Shown here: positions 1 to 9,275 of the stretch, one piece after another
Layout of the letters: every line of letters begins with the position of its first letter
Position numbering within the stretch: the stretch's first letter is position 1
Assembly: GCF_014904705.1 (NCBI RefSeq)
Contig: NZ_JACZCQ010000010.1
Span: 186,001-250,000 of the forward strand
Length of the DNA stretch: 64,000 nucleotides
Direction: 5' to 3'
From: Nisaea sediminum
GTDB lineage: Bacteria > Pseudomonadota > Alphaproteobacteria > Thalassobaculales > Thalassobaculaceae
Translations under genes and position numbers: made by a program
Notes under the pieces: generated by a model
The model's input: only the letters and a program-made list of their open reading frames with translations
Database searches by the model: none
What the model was told of the DNA's origin: nothing

Positions 1-1
1 A

Positions 2-1201
2 AGCGCTTCCTCGGGCGAGAGCGGTCTGCCGAAGACGAACCAGACGGCGGCGGACGTTGCCGGAACGGAGAGCGGCTTCTCGCTGATCAACACCTCTGGT
101 AGCGCGGCTTCCGGCACGCTGGTATCGGGTACCGGCAACGGCAACACGGTCACGGCAACCCTGCCGAGCGGCGTGACTCTGACCAATAGCGGGACCGCCT
201 CCGCGGTGGCGGGAAGTTCGGCCGGCACGACACTGACGCAGCAGATCCAGGTCACGGAACAGTCCGCCAGCGCGCAAAGTTTCCTCTCGGGGCACGGCCA
301 GACCTTCACCAACCAGATGGGCGGTACCCTGCTGGACGTGCGGACGATTTCCTTCTCGGGCGGGAGCGCCGGGGACACCATTCAGCTGACGGGGCAATCC
401 GAAAGCGGCGGCGAGGCGTTCGTGATCGATACCTCGAGCTTTCCGGGCGGTTGCACATTGCAGCTCGATAATATCGAGTTCGCGGCCATCGTCGGCAGTG
501 CGACGGTGAATGGTGGCGCGGGCCGGAACTACGCGGTCGGCGACGATGCGGCGCAGTTCATTTCGCTCGGCGCGGAGGACGACACGCTGGCCGGCGGCGG
601 CGGTAACGATACCGTCGGATCTTCCTGGGGCGAGGACATCGTCTACGGCAACCAGGGCGCGGACCTGGTGTTCGGTGGCGGCGGCCTCGACACGCTCTAT
701 GGCGGCCAGGACGCGGATACGGTCCGGGGCGACAACGACAACGACGTGCTCTACGGCAACAAGGGCGACGACACGCTCTCCGGTGGCGGTAACGAGGACC
801 TGCTCTTTGGCGGTCAGGACAATGATATCGTTTATGGCAATGCCGGGAACGACAGTCTCTATGGCAACCTCGGTAACGACCGGCTCTATGGCGGGCAGGG
901 CAACGACATGCTCTTCGGGCAGTCCGGCGATGACTATCTGGCCGGTAACGCAGGCGACGATACGCTTTCCGGAGGAGCGGGCGCGGACACGTTCGTCTTC
1001 AGCTTCGGAGGCGGCAACGAGACGGTCAGCGACTTCGCGGCGGGGACAGACACGCTCGCGCTGCAGGCCGGGCTCGGCGTCAGCGGCGGGGTGGAGAGCG
1101 GCGGCAATACGACCGTGACTTTCTCGGACGGTGGCAGTGTCACGGTAATCGGTGTCTCCAAAACCGATCTTGCGGCGGCGACCGGTTGGGTCCTCGGCTA
1201 G
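2..1201 (+). CDS. RTX (hemolysin-type Ca2+-binding repeat) protein, 3' part
   Basis: The frame is open from the first bases of the window to the TAG at 1199-1201, so the true start lies upstream; at least 399 residues are present. From about nt 570 to 990 the protein carries roughly a dozen glycine/aspartate nonapeptides of the type GGxGxDxLx, the RTX parallel beta-roll that folds on calcium outside the cell. A serine/threonine/glycine-rich beta region precedes them, and a tail containing ADTFVF and a DF-A-GTD element follows, typical of the C-terminal signal region of type I secreted proteins. By family knowledge it would be exported by a TolC/ABC system not seen here. The enzymatic or adhesive part, if any, lies outside the window, so no specific role can be given. 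Confidence 0.88.
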   Translation, partial: SASSGESGLPKTNQTAADVAGTESGFSLINTSGSAASGTLVSGTGNGNTVTATLPSGVTLTNSGTASAVAGSSAGTTLTQQIQVTEQSASAQSFLSGHGQTFTNQMGGTLLDVRTISFSGGSAGDTIQLTGQSESGGEAFVIDTSSFPGGCTLQLDNIEFAAIVGSATVNGGAGRNYAVGDDAAQFISLGAEDDTLAGGGGNDTVGSSWGEDIVYGNQGADLVFGGGGLDTLYGGQDADTVRGDNDNDVLYGNKGDDTLSGGGNEDLLFGGQDNDIVYGNAGNDSLYGNLGNDRLYGGQGNDMLFGQSGDDYLAGNAGDDTLSGGAGADTFVFSFGGGNETVSDFAAGTDTLALQAGLGVSGGVESGGNTTVTFSDGGSVTVIGVSKTDLAAATGWVLG

Positions 1202-1282
1202 GACGCGCGCCGGTCAGAGAGATTGGCGGCGAAGCCTCATCGGCGTAAAAGGCGCTGAACGAACACGCGCGGAGCCGCTGCC

Positions 1283-1753
1283 ATGACATCCTCCGAAACC
1301 CGCTTTTCCGGGCTGACCCAGCTCGGCGGGGCGACCGAACTGCCCGCGAGCCCCGAGGCGGCGGTGCTGGAAAAGGTGCCGAACTCGATGGCCGACACGC
1401 ACTATGTCGTCCGCTTCACGGCGCCTGAATTCACCTCGCTCTGCCCGATGACCGGGCAGCCGGATTTCGCCCATCTGATGATCGATTACGTGCCGGACGA
1501 TTGGCTGGTGGAGAGCAAGTCGCTGAAGCTCTTCCTCGGCTCCTTCCGCAATCACGGTGCCTTCCACGAGGATTGCACCGTCGGGATCGCGAAGCGCCTG
1601 GTGGGTGAGCTGAAGCCGCGCTGGCTCAGGATCGGCGGCTACTGGTATCCGCGCGGCGGAATCCCGATCGACGTTTTCTTCCAGACCGGACCGGTGCCGG
1701 ACGGCGTGTGGCTGCCGGATCAGGGGGTGCCGCCCTATCGGGGGCGGGGGTAA
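1283..1753 (+). CDS. queF: NADPH-dependent 7-cyano-7-deazaguanine reductase (preQ0 reductase)
   Basis: QueF reduces preQ0 to preQ1 in queuosine tRNA modification. The 156-residue length fits the short single-domain type. The catalytic cysteine is C54 in [11 protein letters not shown], followed by the conserved acid D61. The QueF signature ESKSLKLF lies at 77-84, and [10 protein letters not shown] holds the conserved Glu (E96). The ATG at 1283 follows GGAG with about 8 nt spacing. It appears monocistronic, with no preQ1 riboswitch in the short leader and no other queuosine gene nearby. Confidence 0.95.
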   Translation: MTSSETRFSGLTQLGGATELPASPEAAVLEKVPNSMADTHYVVRFTAPEFTSLCPMTGQPDFAHLMIDYVPDDWLVESKSLKLFLGSFRNHGAFHEDCTVGIAKRLVGELKPRWLRIGGYWYPRGGIPIDVFFQTGPVPDGVWLPDQGVPPYRGRG

Positions 1754-1762
1754 TCTTCAGAT

Positions 1763-1845
1763 CGTCATCCCGGCCACAGAGCCGGGACCTTGTCGAACAT
1801 CGGACCCGATCCTTCGGAAGGTCCCGGATCGGGTCCGGGATGACG
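1763..1845. repeat. Nested intergenic palindrome (REP-like or bidirectional terminator)
   Basis: Between the convergent queF and acyl-CoA dehydrogenase genes, CGTCATCCCGG (1763-1773) is repeated inverted as CCGGGATGACG (1835-1845). A second inverted pair lies inside it: CGGACCCGATCC (1801-1812) and GGATCGGGTCCG (1826-1837). The transcript could fold on either strand. GTCATCCC...GGGATGAC palindromes are common dispersed intergenic elements in Alphaproteobacteria, so this may be a repeat family copy that also acts as a terminator. No second copy was noticed in the window. Confidence 0.6.
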
Positions 1846-1858
1846 ATGTTTTAGAAAA

Positions 1859-3001
1859 TTACGCAGCCGCATCCGAGAGCGCGGCGAAGCGCTCGAGATG
1901 ATGATCGGTATCGCCGAATAGGTGATCGATCATCACCAGCCGTTTCGCATAGTGCGCGACCGGCACTTCCCAGGTCATGCCGATACCGCCATGGAGCTGG
2001 ATCGCCTGCTCGCCGACGGTGCGGGCATATTGGCCGATCCCGGCCTTGGCGGCGCTCACCGCATGCTCGCGGATCTGCCGCGGCTCGTTCAGGCGCGCGG
2101 CGGCGAGAACGGCGAGGGATTTCGCCTGCTCCAGCGCGATCCGCATGTCCACGGCCCGGTGCTGCAGCACCTGGAACTGGCTGAGGGCCTTGCCGAACTG
2201 CTTGCGGGTCTTCAGATACTCGACCGTGGTCTCGACCGCGACCTCCATCGCGCCGACCGCCTCGCCGGCGAGCAACACAATGGCGCGGGCCATCACTTCC
2301 TCGATCGCGGCGAAGCAGGCGCCCGGCGTGCCGAGCACTGCGTCGGCGCCGATCTCGACGTCGTCGAGCGCGATCTCGGCGACCTGAGTCCCGTCGATCG
2401 CAGGCGTACCGAAGAGCTTCAAATTGGCGGCGCCTTTTTCGACCAGGAAGAGGCCGATCCCATCCTCGTCGTCATGGTTGCCGGAGATCCGCGCGGAGAC
2501 GATCAGCAGGTCGGCGGACGCGCCGTTCAGCACGACCGATTTGCGGCCCGTGAGCTTCCAACCGCCGCCGGTCTTCTCGGCCGTGCAACGCACATGGGCG
2601 GTCTCGTAACGGCCGTCCGGTTCGCTATGGGCGAAAGCCAGCAGCGTCTCGCCGCCGACCACGGCGTTCAGCAGCGTTTCCTTCTGCTCGGGCGAGCCGA
2701 GCAGCTCGACCAGGCCGCCGCCGAGCACGACGGTCGAGAGATAGGGCTCGACCACGAGGCCGCGGCCCATCGCCTCGCCGAGGATCATCAGGTCGACGCC
2801 GCCGCCGCCGAGACCGCCGAACTCCTCGGCAAACGGCACGCCGAGCATGCCGAGTTCGGCGAGCTGGCTCCAGACCTCGCGGGAAAAGCCCTCGTCACTG
2901 CCGGCGATCTTCTGGCGGGTGTCGAAATCGTAGGTCTCGCGCACCAGACGCTCGACCGTATCCTTGAGCATGCGCTGCTCTTCGCTGAGCGAAAAATCCA
3001 T
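1859..3001 (-). CDS. Acyl-CoA dehydrogenase, PimD-like small subunit
   Basis: FAD-dependent acyl-CoA dehydrogenase of 380 residues that would introduce the trans-2,3 double bond in beta-oxidation. The N-terminal all-alpha domain begins MDFSLSEEQRML, the C-terminal helical domain holds the FAD-dimer signature QLHGGIGMTWE. The ATG at 3001 is preceded by AGGAA; the open frame continues 63 codons upstream but that stretch overlaps the preceding gene and lacks family features. It is the last gene of a leftward operon. The pairing of a smaller and a larger dehydrogenase resembles PimC/PimD of dicarboxylate (pimelate) degradation; this parallel is by family knowledge and the true substrate is unknown. 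Confidence 0.85.
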   Translation of the reverse strand: MDFSLSEEQRMLKDTVERLVRETYDFDTRQKIAGSDEGFSREVWSQLAELGMLGVPFAEEFGGLGGGGVDLMILGEAMGRGLVVEPYLSTVVLGGGLVELLGSPEQKETLLNAVVGGETLLAFAHSEPDGRYETAHVRCTAEKTGGGWKLTGRKSVVLNGASADLLIVSARISGNHDDEDGIGLFLVEKGAANLKLFGTPAIDGTQVAEIALDDVEIGADAVLGTPGACFAAIEEVMARAIVLLAGEAVGAMEVAVETTVEYLKTRKQFGKALSQFQVLQHRAVDMRIALEQAKSLAVLAAARLNEPRQIREHAVSAAKAGIGQYARTVGEQAIQLHGGIGMTWEVPVAHYAKRLVMIDHLFGDTDHHLERFAALSDAAA

Positions 3002-3014
3002 TTCCTGTAATCCC

Positions 3015-4214
3015 TTAGAGTCCGAGCCCGGCCTTGGCGATGATGTTCTTCTGGATCTCGTTCGATCCGCCATAGATGCTGAGCTTGCGCATGTTGAAAT
3101 ATTGCTTGGCGATCGGGGCGGCGTAGTCCGGACCCACCGGCTCGCCGTTGAAACCCTCTTCGAGAGCTTCCGACTGGAACGGGATCGCATAGGGGCCGAT
3201 CGCGCGCCGCGCGAGGTCGGTGATCTCCTGACGGATCTCGGTCCCTCGGATCTTCAGGATCGAGCTTTCCAGCCCCGGCGCACCGCCTGACTGCACTTCG
3301 GCGAGGACGCGCAGGTTGGTCATCTCGTGCGCCATCAGGTCGATCTCGACCTTGGCGATCCGGTTGCGGAAGAGCGGGTCCTCAATCAGCGGACGGCCGT
3401 TCTTGACTTGGTCGCGGGCGATGGCTTTGAGATGCAGCAGCGCCGCCTTGGAGGAGCCGACATTGGCGATACCGGTGCGCTCGTGGGTTAGCAGGTACTT
3501 GGCGTAGGTCCAGCCCTTGTTCTCCTCGCCGACGAGATTCTCCACCGGGACCTTCACATTGTCGAACCAGACCTCGTTCACCTCGTGCTCGCCCTCGAGC
3601 AGGATGATCGGGCGCACGGTGACGCCGGGCGTCTCCATGTCGATCAGCAGGAAGGAGATGCCTTCCTGCGGCTTCGCCGCGTTCGGGTTGGTGCGCACAA
3701 GGCAGAAGATCTTGTCGGCATACTGGCCGAGCGTGGTCCAGGTCTTCTGGCCGTTGACAATGTAATGGTCGCCCTCGCGCACCGCGCTGGTGCGCAGCGA
3801 GGCGAGATCGGAGCCGGAGCCGGGTTCGGAATAGCCCTGGCACCACCAGTCGGTGAGGTCGAGGATGCGCGGCAGGTAGTAATCCTTTTGCGCCTGGCTG
3901 CCGAATTTCATGATGACCGGGGCGACCATGTTGACGCCGAAGGGCAGGGTCCGCGGCGCGCCGTAGGCGTAGCATTCCTCCTCGAAGATGTGCTTCTGCA
4001 CCGGGGTCCAGCCCGGGCCGCCGAATTCCGTCGGCCAGTTGGAGCCGAGCCAGCCCTGCTCCGAGAGCGCCTTGTGCCAGCGGAAATAATCGTCCTTCAC
4101 CAGACGCTTGCCGCCCTTGATCTTGGCGCGGAGGTCGTCCGGCACGCCGGCCTTCAGGAAGGCGCGCACCTCGTCGCGGAACGCCAGTTCCTCCGGGGTG
4201 AAGTTCAGGTCCAT
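3015..4214 (-). CDS. Acyl-CoA dehydrogenase, PimC-like large subunit
   Basis: A 399-residue acyl-CoA dehydrogenase starting MDLNFTPEELAFRDEVR. The middle beta domain holds the flavin/substrate signature GYSEPGSGSDLASL, followed by the NGQKTWTT segment typical of the family. The start lies 13 nt after the thiolase stop and the gene ends 13 nt before the next dehydrogenase, so the three genes are co-transcribed. Together with the smaller partner downstream it probably forms a heteromeric dehydrogenase acting on a medium-chain or dicarboxylic acyl-CoA. Electron transfer would go to ETF, whose genes are not in the window. Confidence 0.87.
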   Translation of the reverse strand: MDLNFTPEELAFRDEVRAFLKAGVPDDLRAKIKGGKRLVKDDYFRWHKALSEQGWLGSNWPTEFGGPGWTPVQKHIFEEECYAYGAPRTLPFGVNMVAPVIMKFGSQAQKDYYLPRILDLTDWWCQGYSEPGSGSDLASLRTSAVREGDHYIVNGQKTWTTLGQYADKIFCLVRTNPNAAKPQEGISFLLIDMETPGVTVRPIILLEGEHEVNEVWFDNVKVPVENLVGEENKGWTYAKYLLTHERTGIANVGSSKAALLHLKAIARDQVKNGRPLIEDPLFRNRIAKVEIDLMAHEMTNLRVLAEVQSGGAPGLESSILKIRGTEIRQEITDLARRAIGPYAIPFQSEALEEGFNGEPVGPDYAAPIAKQYFNMRKLSIYGGSNEIQKNIIAKAGLGL

Positions 4215-4227
4215 ATCGTCTGCTCCC

Positions 4228-5409
4228 TTACGCCACTTCGAAGAGGCCGGCGACGCCCATGCCGCCGCCGACGCACATCGTGGTCACTACATATTTCGCG
4301 CCCCGGCGCCGTCCCTCGATGAGGGCATGCCCGACCATGCGCGAGCCGGTCATCCCGTAGGGATGGCCGATCGAGATCGAGCCGCCGTTGACATTCAGTT
4401 TCTCATCCGGAATGCCGAGTTTATCCCGGCAATAGAGAACCTGGGAGGCAAAGGCCTCGTTCAGTTCCCAGAGATCGATATCGTCCACCTTGAGGCCGTT
4501 CCGCTCCAGAAGACGCGGCACGGCGAAGACCGGGCCGATCCCCATCTCGTCCGGCTCGCAGCCGGCGGTCGCGAGGCCGCGGAAGATGCCGAGCGGGCTG
4601 AGGTTGCGCTGCTCTGCGAGCTTCGCATCCATGATGACGCAGGCCGACGCCCCGTCGGAGAGCTGGCTGGCGTTCCCCGCGGTGATGAAGTGCCCCGCTC
4701 CGCGGACCGGTTCGAGGCCGGCGAGGCTTTCCAGCGTGGTACCTGGCCGGTTGCACTCGTCTTTCGTCAGCGTGACCGTCTCGCGGGAGGTCTCGCCGGT
4801 TTCCCGGTTCTTCACCAGCTTCTCGACGGAGATCGGAACGATCTCGTCGTCAAACTTGCCTGACTCCTGACCAGCGGCGGTGCGTTTCTGGCTCCGCACG
4901 GAGTATTCGTCCTGCGCTTCGCGGGAGATCCCGTAGCGCGCGGCGACGAGATCCGCGGTCTCGATCATGGAATGGTAGAGCTCGGGTTTGTGCTCCATCA
5001 GCCAGGGCTCCTCGAGCCGGGTCTGGTTGAGATTGGCCTGGGTCAGGCTGATGGATTCGACGCCGCCCGCCGCCATCACCGGCACGCCGTCGACGATGAC
5101 GCGCTGCGCCGCCATGGCGATGGCCTGCAGGCCGGAGGAACAGAAACGGTTGACGGTGACGCCGCCGGTCGAGACCGGAAGCCCGGCTCGGATCGCGGAA
5201 AGGCGGGCGATGTTCTTGCCTGTCGCGGCCTCTGGCAGGCCGCAGCCGAGGATGACATCCTCGATTTCGGCCGGATCGACCCCCGCACGCTTGACAGCGT
5301 GGCCCAGCGCATGGCCGGCCATGGTCGCGCCGTGGGTGTCGTTGAACGCGCCGCGAAAGGATTTCGCCAGCCCTGTGCGGGCGGTCGACAGAATGACGGC
5401 TTCCTTCAC
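4228..5409 (-). CDS. Acetyl-CoA acyltransferase (3-ketoacyl-CoA thiolase)
   Basis: Type II thiolase of 393 residues that cleaves 3-ketoacyl-CoA to acetyl-CoA and a shortened acyl-CoA. The acyl-accepting cysteine is C90 in [10 protein letters not shown]; the catalytic His lies in [11 protein letters not shown] and the second Cys in [10 protein letters not shown] near the C-terminus. I place the start at the GTG at 5407-5409 because it is preceded by GGGAGGAAAC at ideal spacing and gives the family N-terminus [13 protein letters not shown]; in-frame ATGs at 5439 and 5511 have no ribosome site. First gene of the operon thiolase, large and small acyl-CoA dehydrogenase. Confidence 0.93.
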   Translation of the reverse strand: MKEAVILSTARTGLAKSFRGAFNDTHGATMAGHALGHAVKRAGVDPAEIEDVILGCGLPEAATGKNIARLSAIRAGLPVSTGGVTVNRFCSSGLQAIAMAAQRVIVDGVPVMAAGGVESISLTQANLNQTRLEEPWLMEHKPELYHSMIETADLVAARYGISREAQDEYSVRSQKRTAAGQESGKFDDEIVPISVEKLVKNRETGETSRETVTLTKDECNRPGTTLESLAGLEPVRGAGHFITAGNASQLSDGASACVIMDAKLAEQRNLSPLGIFRGLATAGCEPDEMGIGPVFAVPRLLERNGLKVDDIDLWELNEAFASQVLYCRDKLGIPDEKLNVNGGSISIGHPYGMTGSRMVGHALIEGRRRGAKYVVTTMCVGGGMGVAGLFEVA

Positions 5410-5507
5410 CGTTTCCTCCCATTCGTTTTGATATGTCATATCGAACCGAGGGGGAGAGCGACAAGTCTTTTCGAAATTCAGTTTCGCTTGGCGAAACAGA
5501 GTGCCGG

Positions 5508-6311
5508 TCAATAGGGCTCCGGGATCCGGATACCGTAGCGCGGCCCGTCCTCTGGCGCGCCCTCGATCGTCTCACGCGCGGGCAGATCCGGCGCCTCGAA
5601 AGGGATCGGCTCGTAGTCGAACCGGGAGAGAAGATGGGTGATCAGGTTCAACCGCGCCCGCTTCTTGTCGTTCGCGTCGATAATGAACCAGGGCGTGTCC
5701 GGCGTGTGGGTGCCGCGCAGCATCTCGTCATAGGCGATGGAGTACTCGTCCCAGCGCCGGAAGGACTCGATGTCCATCGGGCTGAGCTTCCAGTGCTTGG
5801 TCGGATCGGTCATGCGGGAGAGGAAGCGCCGCTCCTGCTCCTCCTGGTCGACATGGAGGAAATACTTGATGAGCTTGATCCCGGTCTCTGCGACCTCGCG
5901 CTCGAAGAAGCTGATGGTGCGGAGGAAATGCTCGACCCGCTCCATTTCGGTGAAGCCCATGACCCGCTCGACGCCGGCCCGGTTGTACCAGGAGCGGTCG
6001 AAGAGGACGATCTCTCCGGCGGCCGGGAAATGCTCGATATAGCGCTGGACGTAGAGCTGGGTCTTCTCCCGCTCCGACGGCGCGGGCAGGGCCACCACCC
6101 TGAAGACTCGCGGGCTCACGCGTTCGGTGATGCGCTTGATGACGCCGCCCTTGCCGGCGGCATCCCTGCCTTCGAACACGACGATGGCCCGTTCGCCCGA
6201 GGCCTTGACCCAGGCCTGCAGGCGGCATAGTTCGACCTGCAGATCGTAGAGTGCTTTCTCGTAGGCCTTGCGGCCGAGCTTACGGCTCTTCTCGCCGCTT
6301 TTCTTTCCCAT
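5508..6311 (-). CDS. ppk2: Polyphosphate kinase 2 family protein
   Basis: PPK2 transfers phosphate between polyphosphate and nucleotides. The 267-residue single-domain protein has Walker [10 protein letters not shown] at 48-56, the Walker B/lid-proximal [12 protein letters not shown] at 104-115, and the conserved segment with [14 protein letters not shown] toward the C-terminus. The ATG at 6311 is preceded by GGAGGT with 5 nt spacing, which excludes the longer frame starting at 6347. Whether it makes ATP or GTP, or acts on AMP, cannot be told from sequence by eye; length and motifs fit the one-domain class I type. Confidence 0.93.
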   Translation of the reverse strand: MGKKSGEKSRKLGRKAYEKALYDLQVELCRLQAWVKASGERAIVVFEGRDAAGKGGVIKRITERVSPRVFRVVALPAPSEREKTQLYVQRYIEHFPAAGEIVLFDRSWYNRAGVERVMGFTEMERVEHFLRTISFFEREVAETGIKLIKYFLHVDQEEQERRFLSRMTDPTKHWKLSPMDIESFRRWDEYSIAYDEMLRGTHTPDTPWFIIDANDKKRARLNLITHLLSRFDYEPIPFEAPDLPARETIEGAPEDGPRYGIRIPEPY

Positions 6312-6359
6312 GACCCACCTCCGATGTCCGGGGATTAGATCACGCACCTCCGGTGCTTG

Positions 6360-7052
6360 TCAGCCGCAGCCGGTAACAGGGATCAGCGCACCGGTAACGG
6401 CGCGGGCGGCATCGTCCGCGAGCATCAGCATTGCCTCGGCGATGGCGCCTGGGCTGACCCACTTCGAGGTGTCGGCCTTCGGCATCGCCTGCCGGTTCTG
6501 CGGTGTGTCGATGGTGCTCGGCAACACGGCATTGACCCGGATGCCGTCGGCGCGGAGCTCCGCCGCCGCAGCCTCGACGAGGCGATGCAGGGCAGCCTTG
6601 GAAGCAGCGTAGGCGCCAAGATTCGCGGGTGCGCTGAAAGCGGCGAGGGCGCCGACATGGATGATCGCGCCGCCGCCGCCCGCCCGCAGTGTGGGCACGG
6701 CCGCGCGCGTCAGGTTCACGGCGGTCACGCAATTCATCGCGTGTAGCTTCTCCCATTCAGAAATGTCCGTGTCGGCGACGGAACCCATGGCGAAGCCTCC
6801 GACCGTGTTCAGAACAGCGTCGAGCCGTCCGAAACGGTCAAGGACATCCGCGATGGCTTGCTTCGGCGAGTCGGGATCACCGAGATCGATACCGGTGAGA
6901 TGGAGGACATTCTCGTCCGCGGCGACGTTGCCCCGGTCGGACCGGTCGATGGTCGCGACCTTCGCGCCCGCCGCGCGTGCGGCCTCAACGCAGGCCTGCC
7001 CGAGATTGCCGGATGCCCCGCTGACTGCGATGACCTTCCCCTTGATTGACAT
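6360..7052 (-). CDS. Short-chain dehydrogenase/reductase (SDR)
   Basis: A 230-residue classical SDR. The nucleotide-binding motif is SGASGNLG at about 11-18, the structural NTVGG element replaces the usual NNAG, and the catalytic YAASK lies near 148-152 with an upstream Ser/Ala region HVGALAAF in which the usual catalytic Ser is not obvious. The acidic residue after beta2 (TIDRSD) suggests NAD(H) preference. ATG at 7052 follows GGAGG. It lies between PPK2 and the redox operon on the same strand; substrate unknown. Confidence 0.85.
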   Translation of the reverse strand: MSIKGKVIAVSGASGNLGQACVEAARAAGAKVATIDRSDRGNVAADENVLHLTGIDLGDPDSPKQAIADVLDRFGRLDAVLNTVGGFAMGSVADTDISEWEKLHAMNCVTAVNLTRAAVPTLRAGGGGAIIHVGALAAFSAPANLGAYAASKAALHRLVEAAAAELRADGIRVNAVLPSTIDTPQNRQAMPKADTSKWVSPGAIAEAMLMLADDAARAVTGALIPVTGCG

Positions 7053-7076
7053 TTCCCCCTCCTCCGGGCGGTCCGT

Positions 7077-7304
7077 TCAGTGTCGGCCGCTTTTGCCTTT
7101 CAGCGATTCGATCCAATTCCAGATCCGCTCCGCCAACCATAGACCCAGCGCGACATAGACGGGAACGGCGACGATCCTCAGATCATGCAGCCAGCTTCCG
7201 CGGAGGAGGTTCGCCGCCTCGCCGGAATAGTTGAAGAGCAGCCATCCGGCGCCGGCGGCATAGAGCAGGCCGAGGAGGGGCCATACCAGCCCGGCCGGAC
7301 GCAT
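7077..7304 (-). CDS. Small two-helix membrane protein of redox operon
   Basis: A 75-residue protein with two predicted membrane helices (about residues 5-24 and 43-60) and a basic C-terminus. Its ATG overlaps the stop of the upstream gene as TGATG, so translation is probably coupled and the gene belongs to the five-gene operon. I do not recognise the family. It could be an assembly or structural subunit of the membrane complex formed by the Rieske/ferric-reductase protein. Confidence 0.65.
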   Translation of the reverse strand: MRPAGLVWPLLGLLYAAGAGWLLFNYSGEAANLLRGSWLHDLRIVAVPVYVALGLWLAERIWNWIESLKGKSGRH

Positions 7305-8068
7305 CAGAGGATCTCCATGCGGTCTGCCGAGGTGCGCAGGATCAGCAGATCGCCGCGCCGGAACAGCTCGCCCTCGACCGAGACATAGGGCGCCACGTAG
7401 TCGAGGATCGCCGCGTCGAGGGCCTTTCCGTCCGGGTCCGTCAGCAGGAACAGGGTCGCCGGGGCGTTCTCGTAGAAGACGGCGAGCATCGGCGGAATGC
7501 CTCCCATCAGGCAGAGATTGGCGCAGGCCCTGTGCACCTTGCCCTCGCCCGGCCGCATGGCGCCGAGATAGCATTTCGTATCGACGATCTCGCCGCGCAG
7601 CGTGACCTTGCCCAGCGGGACGTCCGGGCCCGGCGTGTAACCGGCGAGCGGACCTGCGTCCTCGGCCGCGCGGATCTTCGCGGCGCCGCCGACCTGGAGG
7701 ATGCGGGTCCCGTCGCGGGTGACGAAGACGCCACCGGCATCTACAGCCTTGCCGTCGAGACCCTTGCTGCGCCCCTGCGCACCGGATTTTCCAGGCTCGA
7801 TGAGCAGGATGCTCCGCCCCTCCGGATAACCCTCGCTCGGGGGCAGGCGGAGCATCGGGTAGGGCACGGTCTCGAGCACGCCGAGATGCTCCTGATAGCC
7901 ACCCTGGAAGCCGCCGCCTGTGTAATCGCGCTGCCCGGCGACCATGGCGAGGCCGCCGCCGATGCCGAGCCCGATCAGCAGGACAGAGGCGAAAGCGACG
8001 AAGACGGCCAGTCTCGGCGGCGTCTTCAGATAGCCGACGAAGAAGTCCTCTTTCCGGTCTCCGCTCAT
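7304..8068 (-). CDS. Membrane-anchored protein with conserved Cys/His motif, redox operon
   Basis: 254 residues. One membrane helix near the N-terminus (about 20-42) would anchor a large periplasmic domain. The C-terminal part holds a probable metal or cofactor site: C166, H179, C182 and C186, in KCYLGAM and HRACANLCLMGG. Two short basic loops and a beta-rich domain precede it. The start overlaps the stop of the Rieske gene as ATGA. I do not recognise a named family; the Cys/His pattern and context suggest it binds a metal or heme and exchanges electrons with the Rieske centre. That is inference. Confidence 0.7.
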   Translation of the reverse strand: MSGDRKEDFFVGYLKTPPRLAVFVAFASVLLIGLGIGGGLAMVAGQRDYTGGGFQGGYQEHLGVLETVPYPMLRLPPSEGYPEGRSILLIEPGKSGAQGRSKGLDGKAVDAGGVFVTRDGTRILQVGGAAKIRAAEDAGPLAGYTPGPDVPLGKVTLRGEIVDTKCYLGAMRPGEGKVHRACANLCLMGGIPPMLAVFYENAPATLFLLTDPDGKALDAAILDYVAPYVSVEGELFRRGDLLILRTSADRMEIL

Positions 8069-9120
8069 GCGCCTTCCTCCAGCAGGATCGGCGGCACGGG
8101 CGTTCCCGGCGGCAGGGCGTTGGCGTCGATCAGCAGCCGGTCGCCGTCGCGCCGTAGCCGGTAGGTCGCGATTTTTTCGGTGAAGGGAGCCGGCGAGCAG
8201 CCGTCTTCCGGCCGGTACTGGTAACCGTGCCAGGGACAGGTGACGCAGCCGTCGATGATCCGTCCCTCCGCCAGCGGTCCGTTCTGATGCGCGCAGGCGT
8301 TGGAGAGCGCCGAGACCTTGCCGTCATAGCGGAACAGGGCCGCCTTTTCGCCGGTCGGCAGGAAGACGGTGACACCCCCTTCTTGCGGCAGGTCGGAGAT
8401 GTTGGCTGCATGCACCCAGTTGCCATCGTCGCCTCTCACGCTCTCGGCTTCCGCGATGTTCCTTTCCCTCAGTCCCGCAGCGAGATGCAATCCGCAGACG
8501 AGAGCCACGCTCGCAACTGTCAGGCCGAGGAGCCAAGGCGAATGCTCCGCCTGCAGCAGGCCGAGGCATATATGGCCGACCACGGCGGCATAGGCCGCAT
8601 AGACCGACATGTGGATCGCCTTCCAGAGCGGCGCGCCGAGGAAATTGAGCCAGAAATCATGGCTGGTCGCGGCGAGGGTGAAGAGCACCGCCAGCGCGAA
8701 CATGCCGAGATATTCGAAGGGGAAGGCCTGCCAGGATCCGACGCTGCTGTTCGCGACGAAAATCGCGACATACCGGTCGGTCGGACTGAAGGCCATGTAC
8801 CAGCCGAGCACGGCGAGCGCATGGGCGAGCGCGACGAAGAAGAGCGCGACACCGAAATGCCGGCGATTGTAGAGCAGCGGCAGGAAGCGCGGGTCGAGCC
8901 GGGCGAGCGGGCCGATCGAGAGCACGATGGTCAGCAACACGAAGGCGCAGGTTCCGAAGGCGCGCATGCGCAATTGCGGGCCGCTGATATGGGGGCTCTC
9001 GAGCCAGCCGGGCGCGTAGCGCAGAAAGAGGATGATGAAGGCCGAGATCCCGAAGCCGAGGATCAGGTCATAGATCAGCTTGTTCCGCGTCCAGGTGACG
9101 GGACGGTATTGCACGCTCAT
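8065..9120 (-). CDS. Ferric-reductase-like membrane protein fused to a Rieske [2Fe-2S] domain
   Basis: 351 residues in two parts. Residues 15-215 form about six membrane helices resembling the ferric reductase/cytochrome b-like domain, with histidines at 100, 170 and 183 suited to heme ligation. Residues 235-340 are a Rieske domain: C276-x-H278 and C295-P-W-H298 are the classical cluster ligands. The ATG at 9120 overlaps the upstream stop (ATGA); the longer frame to 9444 covers two other genes. The fusion would move electrons between membrane heme and an iron-sulfur centre. A classical dioxygenase or bc1 context is absent, so donor and acceptor are unknown. Confidence 0.85.
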   Translation of the reverse strand: MSVQYRPVTWTRNKLIYDLILGFGISAFIILFLRYAPGWLESPHISGPQLRMRAFGTCAFVLLTIVLSIGPLARLDPRFLPLLYNRRHFGVALFFVALAHALAVLGWYMAFSPTDRYVAIFVANSSVGSWQAFPFEYLGMFALAVLFTLAATSHDFWLNFLGAPLWKAIHMSVYAAYAAVVGHICLGLLQAEHSPWLLGLTVASVALVCGLHLAAGLRERNIAEAESVRGDDGNWVHAANISDLPQEGGVTVFLPTGEKAALFRYDGKVSALSNACAHQNGPLAEGRIIDGCVTCPWHGYQYRPEDGCSPAPFTEKIATYRLRRDGDRLLIDANALPPGTPVPPILLEEGA

Positions 9121-9275
9121 TGCGCCGCTCCCTCCGCCGGACGTGTCAGGTAATCGGCGACGGGCTCGACGGGGCGCTCCTGGCGCTGCAGCACCGTCAG
9201 CAGGATCAGCGCCGGCAAAAGCAGCGAAAGTCCGACCCAGAGACGGAAGTGCCAGCGTTGATGTGGCCGCTTCAT
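9117..9275 (-). CDS. 52-residue single-helix membrane protein, redox operon
   Basis: A short protein MKRPHQRW... with one hydrophobic helix at about 11-28, a basic N-terminus facing the cytoplasm, and a proline/glutamate-rich C-terminus. Its stop overlaps the Rieske-gene start (ATGA at 9117-9120), and its own start overlaps the stop of the gene before it in the same way. Such conserved coupling supports it as a real gene despite its size. Family not recognised; possibly a small subunit of the complex. Confidence 0.6.
   Translation of the reverse strand: MKRPHQRWHFRLWVGLSLLLPALILLTVLQRQERPVEPVADYLTRPAEGAAQ

Noticed and set aside
580-990. Tandem DNA repeat in the RTX gene
   Set aside because: The periodicity is that of the 9-residue protein repeat; the DNA copies diverge too much to be a mobile or phase-variable repeat.
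1922-3010. Long rightward open frame of 362 codons opposite the acyl-CoA dehydrogenase
   Set aside because: It is the antisense shadow of a clear family member; its composition (His, Asp, Arg, Gly rich) is that of reverse-frame GC-rich DNA and it has no ribosome site.
5433-5511. N-terminal extension of the thiolase to ATG 5511 or 5439
   Set aside because: No ribosome site at either ATG and the extra residues do not match the family, whereas GTG 5409 has an ideal site.
8227-9153. Rightward 308-codon frame opposite the Rieske fusion
   Set aside because: Glu/Arg/His-rich reverse shadow without start signal.
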